Origin: Loripinus fragilis
Taxonomy: Eukaryota; Mollusca; Bivalvia; Lucinida; Lucinidae
Assembly: GCA_964019695.1 (NCBI GenBank)
Contig: OZ026522.1
Span: forward strand, 16,366,687-16,430,686
Length of the DNA stretch: 64,000 nucleotides
Direction: 5' to 3'
Position numbers and translations under genes: made by a program. Every line of letters starts with the position of its first letter. Within the stretch, counting starts at the first letter, position 1. The notes beneath the pieces are model-generated. The model searched no databases, was not told the DNA's origin, and worked only from the letters and a program-made list of their open reading frames with translations. This document shows positions 1-12,020 of the stretch, piece by piece.

Positions 1-160
1 GGTCAGAACCTTTGTTATTTGCTTTCTGGCAAGTTTGGTACATTAACTTCATAGAGGGAAATTTCAATATTCTAGCCAGGATCTTTTCCTTACAAGGCTG
101 GTTTGTACCTCATCTGGCTGCTAACCTCCTCAGACAAGTTTGCTTATGCTGAGTCCCAAA
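1..160. repeat. Fragment of dispersed hairpin family R2 (weak)
   Basis: CCTTTGTTATTTGCTTTCTGGCAAG, split here as CCTTTGTTATT and GCTTTCTGG, followed by AATTTCAATATTCTAGCCAG, resembles the interior of the R2 element at 48955-49171. The TIRs are not in the window. 161-400 holds nothing I recognise. Confidence 0.35.
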
Positions 161-419
161 TAAAAAGTCCCCATTGTTGAAATTATTAACTTGGGCTTTG
201 CTTTCTTGAAACAAGTTGAAATCATTTTTTTCTAATTGTACAGCAGAACTTGCTTACTTGTTAACATGGCTAAAGGTGTCCTGTCTCCTATTCTACAGTC
301 ATATAGGTAAGTTTTACGTCTTAAGATATTCCAGAAATGATTTTAAAAGTGTTCATTGATTTACTCAATAAAATCACATGATAAATTGCCTTCTTTGTGA
401 TTTCTGTTGGATTTCTTTT

Positions 420-885
420 GCTCCGGTATTCAGTTTAATTTACTGTTGAGTCCTTATCCTTGCTTTATCTTCTTGTTATATCTTGATTTATATGTTTTAG
501 GAGATGATGCATTGATAAGTTAGGGGTCTTTCATGCAAACCAAATATCTATGTGTCTTGATCCACATCTGAATTAAGGGTGAGGTTGGCGCCGTTAAACC
601 GGTTTAAGCCCTCCAGTAAAATATTTTACTGACCGTTCCAAGGCGGTACTTCTTTTGTGGATCTTTTATGTTTTTGTTCTGTCTTGTGTTTGCTATGTTT
701 TGTGCACGTCTGTTTATATGTGCTTTGTGGTCACCTGCTGGGAAAGGGCTGACCTCTTGGCTCTCGTTTGTGGTGTCTTCTGTGAGTTTGTCACTTTCCC
801 ATTGGTATCCTGGGTCAGGTGTGGTACTTGATTGTATCGATTCCTGATCTTTGCACCATTACTTACTTTTGTCAGTGCTACCATG
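420..885 (+). mobile_element. Family X element, copy 1 (longer fragment, forward orientation)
   Basis: Matches the reverse complement of 12021-12480 over its length: GCTCCGGTA, CTTTATCTTCTTG.TATCTTGATTT, GGTCTTTCATGC, the TTTAAGCCCTCCAGTAAAAT block, TTCTTTTGTGGATC, GTGGTCACCTGCTGGGAAAG, CCTGGGTCAG and CTGATCTTTG. In this orientation the right-hand end (about 885) is the end shared by all four copies. No target duplication seen. 886-1395 is AT-rich with nothing recognised. Confidence 0.7.
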
Positions 886-1399
886 GGTAGAGCTAATCTC
901 AACGCAAGTGGAGTCTCTATTGTTCATTCATCCATTTGTCTGTCTATCTATAAACTCGAAGCCAATATACATATTGCTTCGAGCAATAAACTTCCCTTGT
1001 TTGCACATCCTTGTAAGACAATAGGCCATTTTTTCTGAAACTTATCTCGGACGTTCTTTTAGTGGCCTGATTATAAAACAGTCGAATCTCATAAATTCGA
1101 AGTCCTCGCGACTAGATGTTTTATTTCAAATTGTCAGTAGCTCGAATAATAAGTTGATACAAAAAACATAACTTCAAAAATGATTATTATCAGGGAGTTT
1201 TTTCAACCATATATACGTTTTGGGTGATTCTCAAGGATACGTTTCTTTTTCAACCCAAAATGTATGTTACTTTTGACATAAATGGGTCCTATTCTCTGAA
1301 TCCAGTGTATCACAAATTTATTTCGAATTTGCAAGTACTTTTTAAAAAAAAATGGGGTTTAAATATCGAGGTTTAACTATACCTGTGACTTCGATTCCA

Positions 1400-1700
1400 T
1401 TTTGTCAACAAATATGGCTGCCTGTGGCTAACTTTGATTAGTTGCATTTGTATTCTCCTACAAACTTGCTAGTCTAAGTTTTTAATCAGCCTAAAATGTT
1501 CATCTAATGATCTTGCTCTGCACATGTGACTCAGTGATTTCATTCTGTCAACGTAAAGAATCAAATCAAACAAAAATAAACAAATCATTCTGTCAACAAA
1601 TATGGCTTCAAGTGTCTATTTTTGACTTTATTAGTTATCTATTCTCCACTAAACCTACTTATCCCATTCTTTTGTAACCAACCTAAACTGTTCTAGTGGT
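1400..1700 (+). repeat. Degenerate tandem duplication, offset about 188 bp
   Basis: GTCAACAAATATGGCT occurs at 1404 and 1592. Similar text follows each (TTAGTT, TATTCTCC.C.AAAC, TTTGTAACCAACCTAAA versus TTAATCAGCCTAAA, TGTTCTA versus TGTTCATCTA). 1700-2040 carries no recognised feature. Confidence 0.45.
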
Positions 1701-2040
1701 CCAGCGCCTGCTGACTTGGTTCTCATACTTCTTTCAAATAAGCTTAACGGCCCTAACTCGAAAGTTTTAATTTGCTTCCGCCATCTGTCTTGTGTTGATG
1801 TAGTTATAATCCTCCTCTGGTAGGAGCGCCGCTCCAGGTTGGAACGTTGATAAAAGTAGGTAAAAGTTCAATAAAACCATGCAAGGAACCTCACTTTTTT
1901 TTAAAATCATCTTCTATAAGTAACTTATGTACAACTATCGAATAGGTACGGGCGGCCATTATCTCCTCGGACAATCTGACAGCTGACTGAAGACATACTG
2001 AAGTTTTGAGGATAAATGTCCAGTTACAGAAGTACTGTTT

Positions 2041-2440
2041 TTACGTGTTTATATTTTTGTGAGTGACAATAATGCCATTGAGATGACCAAATGTATTGGT
2101 ACGTATGTTGTAGAAGGCAGGACACCTCGATGCTAAGTGTAGTAGATCTTCGTCCTCAAAGTAACAATGTTGACAAACTGCATCTACTGTTCCAGAGCTG
2201 AATATCTGTCGATTCTTTTGAAGAATGTACGTACTGGTGAGGATTCTCGCTTTAACACCTGCCTTCTTGACATCTGTGACCGCGGACTCCACTGTTCTCC
2301 ACATTAAATGCGTGGCACCAAGATGTAGGTTATAAACTGATAAGTTTTTTCAGAGATTTCTTAGTCTTAATGTCATTCACTAGCTGTTTAGTATGTCTCT
2401 TCTAACACACACATGTATCACTGCTGAGATTATTATTTAA
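2041..2440 (-). pseudogene. 3' end of a LINE-type retrotransposon ORF2 (decayed)
   Basis: The minus strand encodes WRTVESAVTDVKKAG..ARILTSTYILQKNR followed by a C-x2-C-x8-H-x4-C style cluster (CQHCYFEDEDLLHLASRCP). This is the conserved C-terminal tail of non-LTR retrotransposon reverse transcriptase proteins in molluscs. Reading further upstream the similarity continues (KRHTKQLVNDIKTKKSLKKL), but in another frame and after an in-frame TAG. There is therefore at least one frameshift and one stop. Only the last 130 or so residues survive. The catalytic RT and endonuclease domains are absent. The clade is not assigned. Confidence 0.7.
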
Positions 2441-2663
2441 GAAATAGATTCATGCTCGCAGTGATTTGTTGATTAATATATCACTGGCTGGAGGTCAGTC
2501 GTTAAAGTGGATGAATCACGAGCGCAAAGTTAACGTCAAAATTTATGTCAGTCTGTACTGGTTATTGGCATGCATACATATTTTCTCTGCATTGTTTCAA
2601 ACAATCCACACGTTTTTGACAAGTAATGCCTGTCTGAAATCGGCGAGTATGAACAGGACATAC

Positions 2664-2893
2664 CCAGTGGCGGCTCCAGAGGGGTATCAGGGGGTTCAAG
2701 CAAACCCCTTCCCCGCCCCCCCCCCCCATTTTTAAATATCCTAGGAAAATGAAATAATGTGGTCTCAGTGAGATAAAATTATTTCAATTTCGTGGGCTAT
2801 TTAAGAAAAAACAGATAAAATCAGCAATGCGAACCCTCTACACAATTATACATATGAACCCCCTTTCCAGAAATCCTAGATCCGCCGCCGATG
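2664..2893. mobile_element. Foldback repeat with GGCGG.TCCAG / CTAGATCCGCC ends, copy 1
   Basis: The left end GTGGCGGCTCCAGAGGGG and right end AATCCTAGATCCGCCGCC form imperfect inverted repeats. Internal blocks are inverted too (AAACCCCTTCCC, poly-C tract, AAATATCCTA...GGCTATTTAAGAAAA; GAACCCCCTTTCC). The same structure recurs at 18593-18812. No coding capacity. Confidence 0.65.
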
Positions 2894-3171
2894 GTACCAC
2901 AATAATGGATCTCATTACAACCAGTGGGACCGCCAGGAAGAGACACAGAGCACAGGCATTCACATGACAGCACAAACACAAATAGAAGCAAGCAGCTCTC
3001 TCTTCATCAACACTGATTGCAAAACTATAAATGACATTAAGAAAAGGACCCAGCACAAGGCTTACACCACGGGAGCTACACCAAAGAATGAATCCAAAAC
3101 AACTTAGTTACGACCTTTCATTAAACAGCAGCTCAGCCACCTGCAGAGTTTAGCTGGGCTGAACGAAAACG
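2894..3171. other. Unassigned interval before the minisatellite
   Basis: No repeat family or credible gene recognised. A 72-residue minus-strand frame here is hydrophobic and cysteine-rich, and is not distinguishable from chance. Confidence 0.4.
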
Positions 3172-5036
3172 CCATGGCAATAGAGCTGGCATCCTGGTCA
3201 GTGTTGGTGTCACTCATATTGCTAATCACCACGGCATCAGAGCTGCCATCCTAGTCAGTGTTGGTGTCACTCACATTGCTAATCACCACGGCATCAGAGC
3301 TAGCATCCTAGTCAGTGTTGGTGTCACTCACGTTGTTTATCACCATGGCATCAGAGCTAGCATCCTAGTCAGTGTTGGTGTCACTCACATTGTTAATCAC
3401 CATGGCATCAGAGCTGCCATCCTAGTCAGTGTTGGTGTCACTCACGTCGCTAATCACCATGTCATCAGAGCTAGCATCCTAGTCAGTGTTGGTGTCACTC
3501 ACATTGCTAATCACCATGTCATCAGAGCTAGCATACTAGTCAGTGTTGGTGTCACTCACGTTGTTTATCACCATGGCATCAGAGCTGGCATTCTAGTCAG
3601 TGTTGATGTCACTCACATTGCTTATCACCACGGCATCAGAGCTAGCATCCTAGTCAGTGTTGGTGTCACTCACATTGTTTATCACCATGGCATCAGAGCT
3701 GGCATCCTAGTCAGTGGTGGTGTCACTCACATTGCTAATCACCATGGCATTGAGAGCTAGCATCCTAGTTAGTGTTGGTGTCACTTACGTTGTTTATCAC
3801 CATGGCATCAGAGCTGGCATTCTAGTCAGTGTTGGTGTCACTCACATTACTAATCACCAAGGCATCAGAACTGGCATCCTAGTCAGTGTTGGTGTCACTC
3901 ACATTAATAATCACCAAGGCATCAGAACTGGCATCCTAGTCAGTGTTGGTGTCACTCACATTGCTAATCACCAAGGCATCAGAGCTGGCATCCTAGTCAG
4001 TAATGGTGTCACTCACATTGCTAATCACCAAAGCATCAGAACTGGCATCCTAGTCAGTGTTGGTGTCACTCACATTGCTAATCACCAAGGTATCAGAGCT
4101 GGCATCCTAGTCAGTGTTGGTGTCACTCACGTCGCTAATCACCACAGCATCAGAGCTAGCATTCTAGTCAGTGTTGGTGTCACTCACATTGCTAATCACC
4201 ACAGCATCAGAGCTAGCATCCTAGTCAGTGTTGGTGTCACTCACATTGTTTAACACCATGGCATCAGAGCTAGCATCCTAGTCAGTGTTGGTGTCACTCA
4301 CATTGCTTATCACCATGGCATCAGAGCTAGCATCCTAGTCAGTGTTGGTGTCACTCACGTCGCTAATCACCAGGGATCAGAGCTAGCATCCTAGTCAGTG
4401 TTGGTGTTACTCACATTGCTAATCACCAAGGCATCAGAACTGGCATCCTAGTCAGTGTTGGTGTCACTCACATTGCTAATCACCAAGGCATCAAAACTGG
4501 CATTCTAGTCAGTGTTGGTGTCACTCACATTGCTAATCACCAAGGCATCAGAACTGGCATCCTAGTCAGTGTTGGTGTCACTCACATTGTTTATCACCAT
4601 GGCATCAGAGCTAGCATCCTAGTCAGTGTTGGTGTCACTCACATTGCTAATCACCAAGGCATCAGAACTGGCATCCTAGACAGTGTTGGTGTCACTCACA
4701 TTGTTTATCACCATGGCATCAGAGCTAGCATCCTAGTCAGTGTTGGTGTTACTCACATTGCTAATCACCATGGCATCAGAGCTAGCATCCTAGTCAGTGT
4801 TGGTGTCACTCACGTCGCTAATCACCAGGGATCAGAGCTAGCATCCTAGTCAGTGTTGGTGTCACTCACGTCGCTTATCACCATGGCATCAGAGCTGGCA
4901 TCCTTGTCAGTGTTGGTGTCACTCACATTGCTAATCACCAAGGCATCAGAGCTGGCATCCTAGTTAGTGTTGGTGTCACTCACATTGCTTATCACCATGG
5001 CATGAGAGGTGGCATAGTAGTCAGTGTTGGTATTAC
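3172..5036 (+). repeat. 57-bp minisatellite, about 33 units
   Basis: The unit reads approximately GCATCAGAGCTAGCATCC, then TAGTCAGTGTTGGTGTCAC, then TCACATTGCTAATCACCATG. The period of 57 is constant except for units near 4370 and 4825, where CAGGGATCAG lacks a base. Polymorphic positions include AGCTAGC/AGCTGGC, ATTGCT/GTTGTT/GTCGCT and CCATGG/CCAAGG/CCACGG, mixed along the array. Because 57 is 19 codons, one frame stays open for 179 residues (3714-4253) with a 19-residue repeat (GIRTGILVSVGVTHIANHQ). The single-base deletions and lack of a plausible start make a real protein unlikely. Confidence 0.95.
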
Positions 5037-5073
5037 TTGAAGCAGTGATATTTCTTGTAATCTTTACACATTT

Positions 5074-5314
5074 GGGTCGCGACATGTTATTTCCAGCAAT
5101 GTGGCATTTTGACAAGTGTAGACTCAGACGAGCATCTACAGCCTCCTGTTAAGTTTAGAAACTCCAAATGCTGTTCGGCCAGTAGTTTGACACTCCTTAA
5201 ATATTCAAGCGGCTAGCAATGGCTCTGATCAGACTGCGCGTATGCGCAGGCTTGTCTAAGCCTTTGCTGGTCTCACATACCACATTGTTTGAAACTCATG
5301 TCGCGGCTCAAATG
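5074..5314. mobile_element. R1 dispersed TIR element, copy 1
   Basis: Ends GGGTCGCGACATG...CAGCAATGTGG and CCACATTGTTTG...CATGTCGCGGCTC are inverted repeats. The interior holds GTGTAGACTCAGACGAGC, CAGCCTCCTGTTAAG and the hairpin CTGATCAGACTGCGC..GCGCAGGC. About 240 bp, non-coding. It lies between the 57-bp minisatellite and satellite block A. Confidence 0.75.
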
Positions 5315-5399
5315 TAAAAAAAAATCAGACCATTCAGACTACAAGAACTGAAACTCTAGGTCACTTTCTTGTTCACATTAAAGAGTGATTGTTCTTTGA

Positions 5400-8300
5400 A
5401 CATTGAAACTACCCACACGAACACAGATCAATACTTGACACACAGTGTAAGGGACAAAATAACACATACCAACACATGACACACAGTGTAAGAGACACAA
5501 GAAAACAGGCGAACACTTGGCACACAGTGTTAGAGAGACAAGAACACACACCAACACTTGAAACACAGTGTAAGAGACACAATAACATTGACCAACACAT
5601 GACACCGTGTAAGAGATACAATAACACAGGCCAACGCTTGACAGCCAGTGTAAGAGACACAATTACACAAGACCAACGCTTGGCATTCAGTGTAAAGGAC
5701 ACAAGAACACAGACTATCACATGACACACAATGTAAGAGACACAAGAACACACAACCAACACGTGATATTGAGTGTGAGAGACACAAAAACACAGACCAA
5801 CCCTTAACACTCAGTGTAAGAGACACATAAACAAAGCACCAAACCTTGATATGTAGTGTAAAAGACAAAAGAACACAGACCAGTGTAAGAGACACAAGAT
5901 CACAGGACCAAACCTTGTGACGCAGTGTAAGAGACACATAACACAGACAAAACCTTTACACATAATGTAAGGCAAAAGAACACAGACCAACTATTGACCC
6001 TTAGTGTAAGAGACACATGAACACAGGACCAAACCTAGACACATAGTGTAAGAGACACAACAACACAGATCAACTCAACCCTTGACACACAGTCCAAGAG
6101 ACACAATAACACAGACCAACCCCTGCCACTCAGTATTAGAGACGCCAGAACACAAACCAACTCTTGATATTCAATTTTGGAGAAGCAAGAACACAGAAGA
6201 ACATCTGAGAATCGGTGTAAGACACACATGAACACAAACCAATAATCGACATTTAAGGTGATTGACACAAGAATACCAAAAACACTTTGTCAGTCAGTGA
6301 AGACACACAATAACACAGACCAACCTTTGGCACTCAGTCTAAGAGACACAAGAACACAGACCAATCTTTGCCATAAGATGAGAGAGGCACAAGCACATTG
6401 GCCAACATTTGACACTAAGTGTAAGAGACAGACAAAACACTGTCCAACCCTTGACACTTAGTATTAGTCACGCAATTACACAGACCAACATTGACATTAA
6501 GTGTAAGAGACACGCAATTACACAGACCAACATTGACATTCAGTGTAAGAGACACACAAGAACACAGACCAACATTTGATACTTAGTGTCAGTCACACAA
6601 TAACACAGACCAACATTGGCATTCAGTGTATGAGACACACAAGAACACAGTCCAACATTTGATACTTAGTGTAAAGCACATAAGAATCAGCCCCGCACTT
6701 GTTCCTACGTGTAAGAGACACCAGAACGCAGATCAACACTTGACACCCAGTTTAAGACACATGCGAATACAGGCCATCCACTGACACACAGTGTAAGACA
6801 CACAAGAAACAGCCTAACAATTGTCACTCAATTTATGACACCTATGAACAAAGACCAACCTCTGGCACTCGATCAGTGTAAAGACGCACATGAACAAGGC
6901 AACTCCTTTCAGATGGTGTAAGAAACATAAAAACATAGACCAACACTTGGCACTCAGTGTAAAAGACAAACTAAAACCAGACTAATATTGCCACTCAGTG
7001 TAAAACACGGACCAACTTTGGCACTCCATTATACATTGAGTGCCTGTAAGACAGACCAGAACCAGACCAACCATTTACACATGGTGTAAGAGACACAATA
7101 ACACAGACCGACCCATGGCACTCAGTGTAAGACACTAAGGCACACAGACAAACACTTGACACAGAGTGTAAGCCACTAAAGAACGCAGTCCAATAATTGC
7201 CACTTAACGTAAGAGACACACAATAACCAGCTCAGCACCTTTCACTCAATGTAATAGACACACGAACACAGACCATTATTTGTCACTTAGTGTAAGAGAT
7301 ACACAAGAACACAGACCACGACCTGACACTCAGTGTAAGGGACACACAAGAACACAGCCCAACCTTTGTCACTCAGTGTAAGAGACATACACGAACTAGC
7401 CCTACGCTTGTCCCTAAAAGTAAGAGACACAAAAACACATACCAACACTTTTTATAGTACGAGACACACAAGAACACAGACCAACACTTTTTACTTAGAG
7501 TACGAGACACACAAAACACAGATCAAAACTTGACACACAGACACAGCGTAAGAGACACAGGAACACAGACCAACACTTGAAAACTCAGTGTAAGTCACAC
7601 AAGAACACACACCAACTCTTGACAGTCAGTGTAGGTCACATAAGAACACAGGCCAACTTTTGACATTCAGTATAAGTCACACTAGAACACAGACCAAACT
7701 TGACACTAAGTGTTAGAGAAACAAGAACACAGACCAACATTTGACACTCAGTGTTAGAGAAACTAGAACACAGTCCAACACGTGACACTTAGTGTAAGTC
7801 ACACCTGAACACAGATTAACACTTATCATTCAATGAAAGTCACACAAGAACACAGTCCAACACTAGACACTCACTCTGAGACACATAATGATACAGGACA
7901 TCAACTGACGCACAGTGTAAGGCACACAAGAATCAGCCCAACACTTGTCACTCAGTTTATGACACACACGAACACGGACAAACCTCTGGCACTCGATAAG
8001 TGTTAAGGCGCACAAAAACCAGACAACCCCTGGCACATGGTGTAAGAGAGGAAGTAAAGCACAGACCAACCCTTGATACACGGTGTAAGAGACACAATAA
8101 TACAGACTAACAGTTGTCACAGGATGCAAGTCACACAAGACCTAGTCCGACTGTTGTAACACAGATGCAATGTAAGTGATACACAAGAACACAGACCAAC
8201 CCTTGACACTCAGTCTAAGAGACACACAAGAGTACATACCAACACATGACACTCAGAGGAAGAGACATACAAGAAAAGAGCCCCACAATTGACACTCAGT

Positions 8301-11300
8301 ATAAGAGACACGAGAACAAAGATCATCACTTGCCACTTAGTGTAAAACACACACGTACACAGACCAACCCTTTGCACTCAGTATCAGGAACGCAAGAACC
8401 AACCATTGTCACTCATTCGAAAAGATACACAAGAACACAGACCAACACTTGTAATGTAGTGTAAGTCGCACGTGAACTTGGAACAACCTTTAGCACTTAG
8501 TCTAAGTGACACAAGAAAACAGACCTAGCCTTGCCATACGGTGTAAGGAAAACAAGAAGACAGACCAACCCTTGCCATACGGTGTAAGAGACACAAGAAC
8601 ACAGACCAACCCTTGCAATACGGTGTAAGAGACACAAGAACACAGACCAACCCTTGCAATACGGTGTAAGAGACACAATAACACAGACCAACCCTTGCAA
8701 TACGGTGTAAGAGACACAATAACACGGACCAACCCTTGCAATACGGTGTAAGAGGCACAATAACACAGATCAACCCTTGCCATACGGTGTAAGAGACACA
8801 AGAATACAGACCAACCCTTGGCATACGGTGTAAGAGACACAAGAACACTGACCAACCCTTGCCATACGGTGTAAGAGACACAATAACACAGACCAACCCT
8901 TGCAATACGGTGTAAGAGACACAAGAACACAGACCAACCCTTGCAATACGGTGTAAGAGACACAAGAACACAGACCAACCCTTGCAATACGGTGTAAGAG
9001 ACACAAGAACACAGACCAACCCTTGCAATACGGTCTAAGAGACACAATAACACGGACCAACCCTTGCAATACGGTGTAAGAGACACAATAACACAGACCA
9101 ACCCTTGCCATACGATGTAAGAGACACAAGAATACAGACCAACCCTTGGCATACGGTGTAAGAGACACAAGAACACTGACCAACCCTTGCCATACGGTGT
9201 AAGAGACACAATAACACAGACCAACCCTTGCCATACGGTGTAAGAGACACAATAACACAGACCAACCCTTGCAATACGGTGTAAGAGACACAATAACACG
9301 GACCAACCCTTGCAATACGGTGTAAGAGACACAATAACACGGACCAAACCTTGCCATACGGTGTAAGAGACACAAGAACACAGACCAAACCTTGCAATAC
9401 TGTGTAAGAGACACAAGAACACAGACCAACCCTTGCCATACAGTGTAAGAGACACAATAATACAGACCAACCCTTGGCATACGGTTTAAGAGACACAAGA
9501 AAACAGACCTGGCCTTGCCATACGGTGTAAGAGACACAAGAACACAGACCAACCCTTGCCATATGGAGTAAGAGACCCAAGAACACAGACCAACCCTTGC
9601 AATACGGTGTAAGAGACACAAGAATACAGACCAACCCTTGGTATACGGTTTAAGAGACACAAGAAAACAGACCTAGCCTTGACATACGGTGTAAGAGACA
9701 CAAGAACCAGACCAACACTTGCCACTAAGTTTCAGATACACACGAACATGGGCAAACTAATGACACTCGATCATTGGTAAGACACACAAAAACCAGACAA
9801 CCCCTGGCACATGGTGTAAGAGACACAATGATACAGACCAACCCTTGGTATACGGTTTAAGAGACACAAGAATACAGACCAACCCTTGGTATACGGTTTA
9901 AGAGACACAAGAAAACAGACCTAGCCTTGCCATACAGTGTAAGAGACACAAGAATACAGACCAACCCTTGACATACGGTGTAAGAGACACAAGAATACAG
10001 ACCAACCCTTGAAATACGGTGTAAGAGACACAATAAAACAGACCTAGCCTTGCCATACAGTGTAAGAGACACAATGATACAGACCAACCCTTGACATACG
10101 GTGTAAGAGACACAAGAATACAGACCAACCCTTGGTATACGGTTTAAGAGACACAAGAAAACAGACCTAGCCTTGCAATACAGTGTAAGAGACACAAGAA
10201 TACAGACCAACCCTTGGCATACGGTTTAAGAGACACAAGAAAACAGACCTAGCCTTGACATACGGTGTAAGAGACACAAGAACCAGACCAACACTTGCCA
10301 CTCAGTTTCAGATACACACGAACATGGGCAAACTAATGACACTCGATCATTGGTAAGACACACAAAAACCAGACAACCCCTGGCACATGGTGTAAGAGAC
10401 ACAATGATACAGACCAACAGTTGTCACATGGTGTTAGAGACACAAGAACACAGACCAACACGTGCGATCAAAGGCACACAAGAACCAGACTAACATTGCC
10501 ACTCAATTTAAAACTTACAAAAACACGGGCAAACCTTTGGCACTCGATCATTGTAAGACACACAAGAACCAGACTAACCCTTGGCGCATCGTGTAAGAGA
10601 CACAAGGACACAGACCAACCCTTAGCGCATGGTGTAAGAGATACATTAATACATACCAACCCATGACACTCAATTTAAGACACACAAGAACCAGACCAAC
10701 CCTTGGCGCATGGTGTAAGAGACGCAATAAAACAGACCAACTCCTGACACATAGTTTAAGACACACAAGAACACAGATTAACACTTGACACAGAGGGTAA
10801 GTCACTAAAGATAACAATCTGACACCTGCCACACGTAAGAGACAAATAATACCGATAACCAGCTCAACACCTGTCACTCAGTGTAAGGGACACACAAGTA
10901 CACAGACCAAATTTTGCCACTCACAGTAAGACGCATACATGAACTAGACCTACACTTGTTACCCAATAAAAGAGACACACAAACACATACATGTACCAAC
11001 ACTTTTACTAAGAATATGAGACACACAAGAACTCAGACCAACACATTTGACTAAGAGTACGAGACACACACTTGACACTCAGACACAGACCTATACTTTA
11101 CACTCAGTGCAAGTCACACAAGAACACAAACCAACGCGTGGCACTCAGTGTACGTCCTACAAAAGCACATACCAACACTTGAAACTCAGTGTAAAGCGCA
11201 CAAGAACAAGGACCAACACTTGACACTCAGACTCAGTTTAAGAGACACAAGAATACAGACAAACACTTGACACTTAGCTTAAGTCACACAAGAACACAGC

Positions 11301-12020
11301 CAACGCTTGACACTCAGTGTAAGTCATACAAGAACACAATCAACGCTTGACACTCAGTGTAAGTCACACAAGAACACATATCAACACTTGGCACTCAGTG
11401 TAAGTCACAGACTAACAAAAAACAAGACTTGACCTTTCGTGGTAGTCACACAAGAACACAGACCATCACCTGAAACTCAGTGTAAGGGACACAAGACGAC
11501 AGACCAACCCTTGTCACTTATTGATGGTAAGAGACACTAATGATCACAGGCCAACAATGGTCATTCAGTGTAAAACAAACAAGAACAAAGGCCAACCCTT
11601 ACCACTCAGTGTAAGATATATACAAGAACATAGACCAACCCTTGACACACAGTGTAAGATACATACAAGACTACAAGCCATACCTTGACATGCAGTGTAA
11701 ATCACACAAGAACACAGAACAATATTTTTCATTCAGTGTAACATCATAAGAACACAGGCCAATAATTGACACTCAGTGTAAGACACAGAAGAATACATAC
11801 CAACCCTTGACACTCAGTTTAAGAGGCAGAAGATTACAGACCAACCATTGACATTCATGGAAAGAGACACGACAAAGTTGATACTCAGTGTATAAGACAC
11901 ACGAGAACAAAGACCAGCACTTGCCACTTTGTGAAAGTCACTGAAGATCACATACCAACATTTGACACTCAAATGTATGTCACTAAATATCACAGGTCAA
12001 TTTTGACTCTAAGTGTTAGT
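5400..12020 (+). repeat. Satellite block A, 41-bp unit (about 160 units)
   Basis: Unit close to GTGTAAGAGACACAAGAACA followed by CAGACCAACCCTTGACACTCA. Flanks (5.4-8.4 and 10.4-12.0 kb) are diverged with indels; the core at 8.5-10.3 kb is near identical and carries the CCATACG/CAATACG variant. No CENP-B-like box or other binding site was recognised. Blocks B, C, D and F and remnants at 13.82 and 40.27 kb are the same family. The many overlapping minus-strand frames here are repeat artefacts. Confidence 0.95.
8500..10270 (-). repeat. Homogenised core of satellite block A; all three minus frames open
   Basis: About 43 near-identical 41-bp units. Since 41 is not divisible by 3 and the unit lacks stops on the minus strand, each frame reads through all three phases. 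This produces frames up to 322 residues with a 41-residue super-repeat (for example SVFLCLLHRIARVGLC). A stretch of about 160 bp around 9680-9842 recurs at about 10255-10415, an offset near 575 bp or 14 units, showing segmental expansion inside the array. I do not call a gene: no start context, no composition beyond the repeat. Confidence 0.85.

Noticed and set aside
2466..2735. 89-residue plus-strand frame as a gene
   Set aside because: It runs into the poly-C foldback repeat at 2664 and has no recognisable domain.
3714..4253. 179-residue frame with 19-residue repeats as a gene
   Set aside because: Pure product of the 57-bp minisatellite; other units carry frameshifting one-base deletions and the frame is bounded only by chance stops.
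8502..9660. Long minus-strand frames (up to 322 residues) as a repetitive secreted or membrane protein gene
   Set aside because: They exist in three overlapping frames because the 41-bp satellite unit has no stop; there is no independent start, signal or codon bias.
5400..12020. CRISPR-like array
   Set aside because: Units are contiguous 41-bp satellite copies that diverge throughout; there are no unique spacers of constant length, and the context is eukaryotic.
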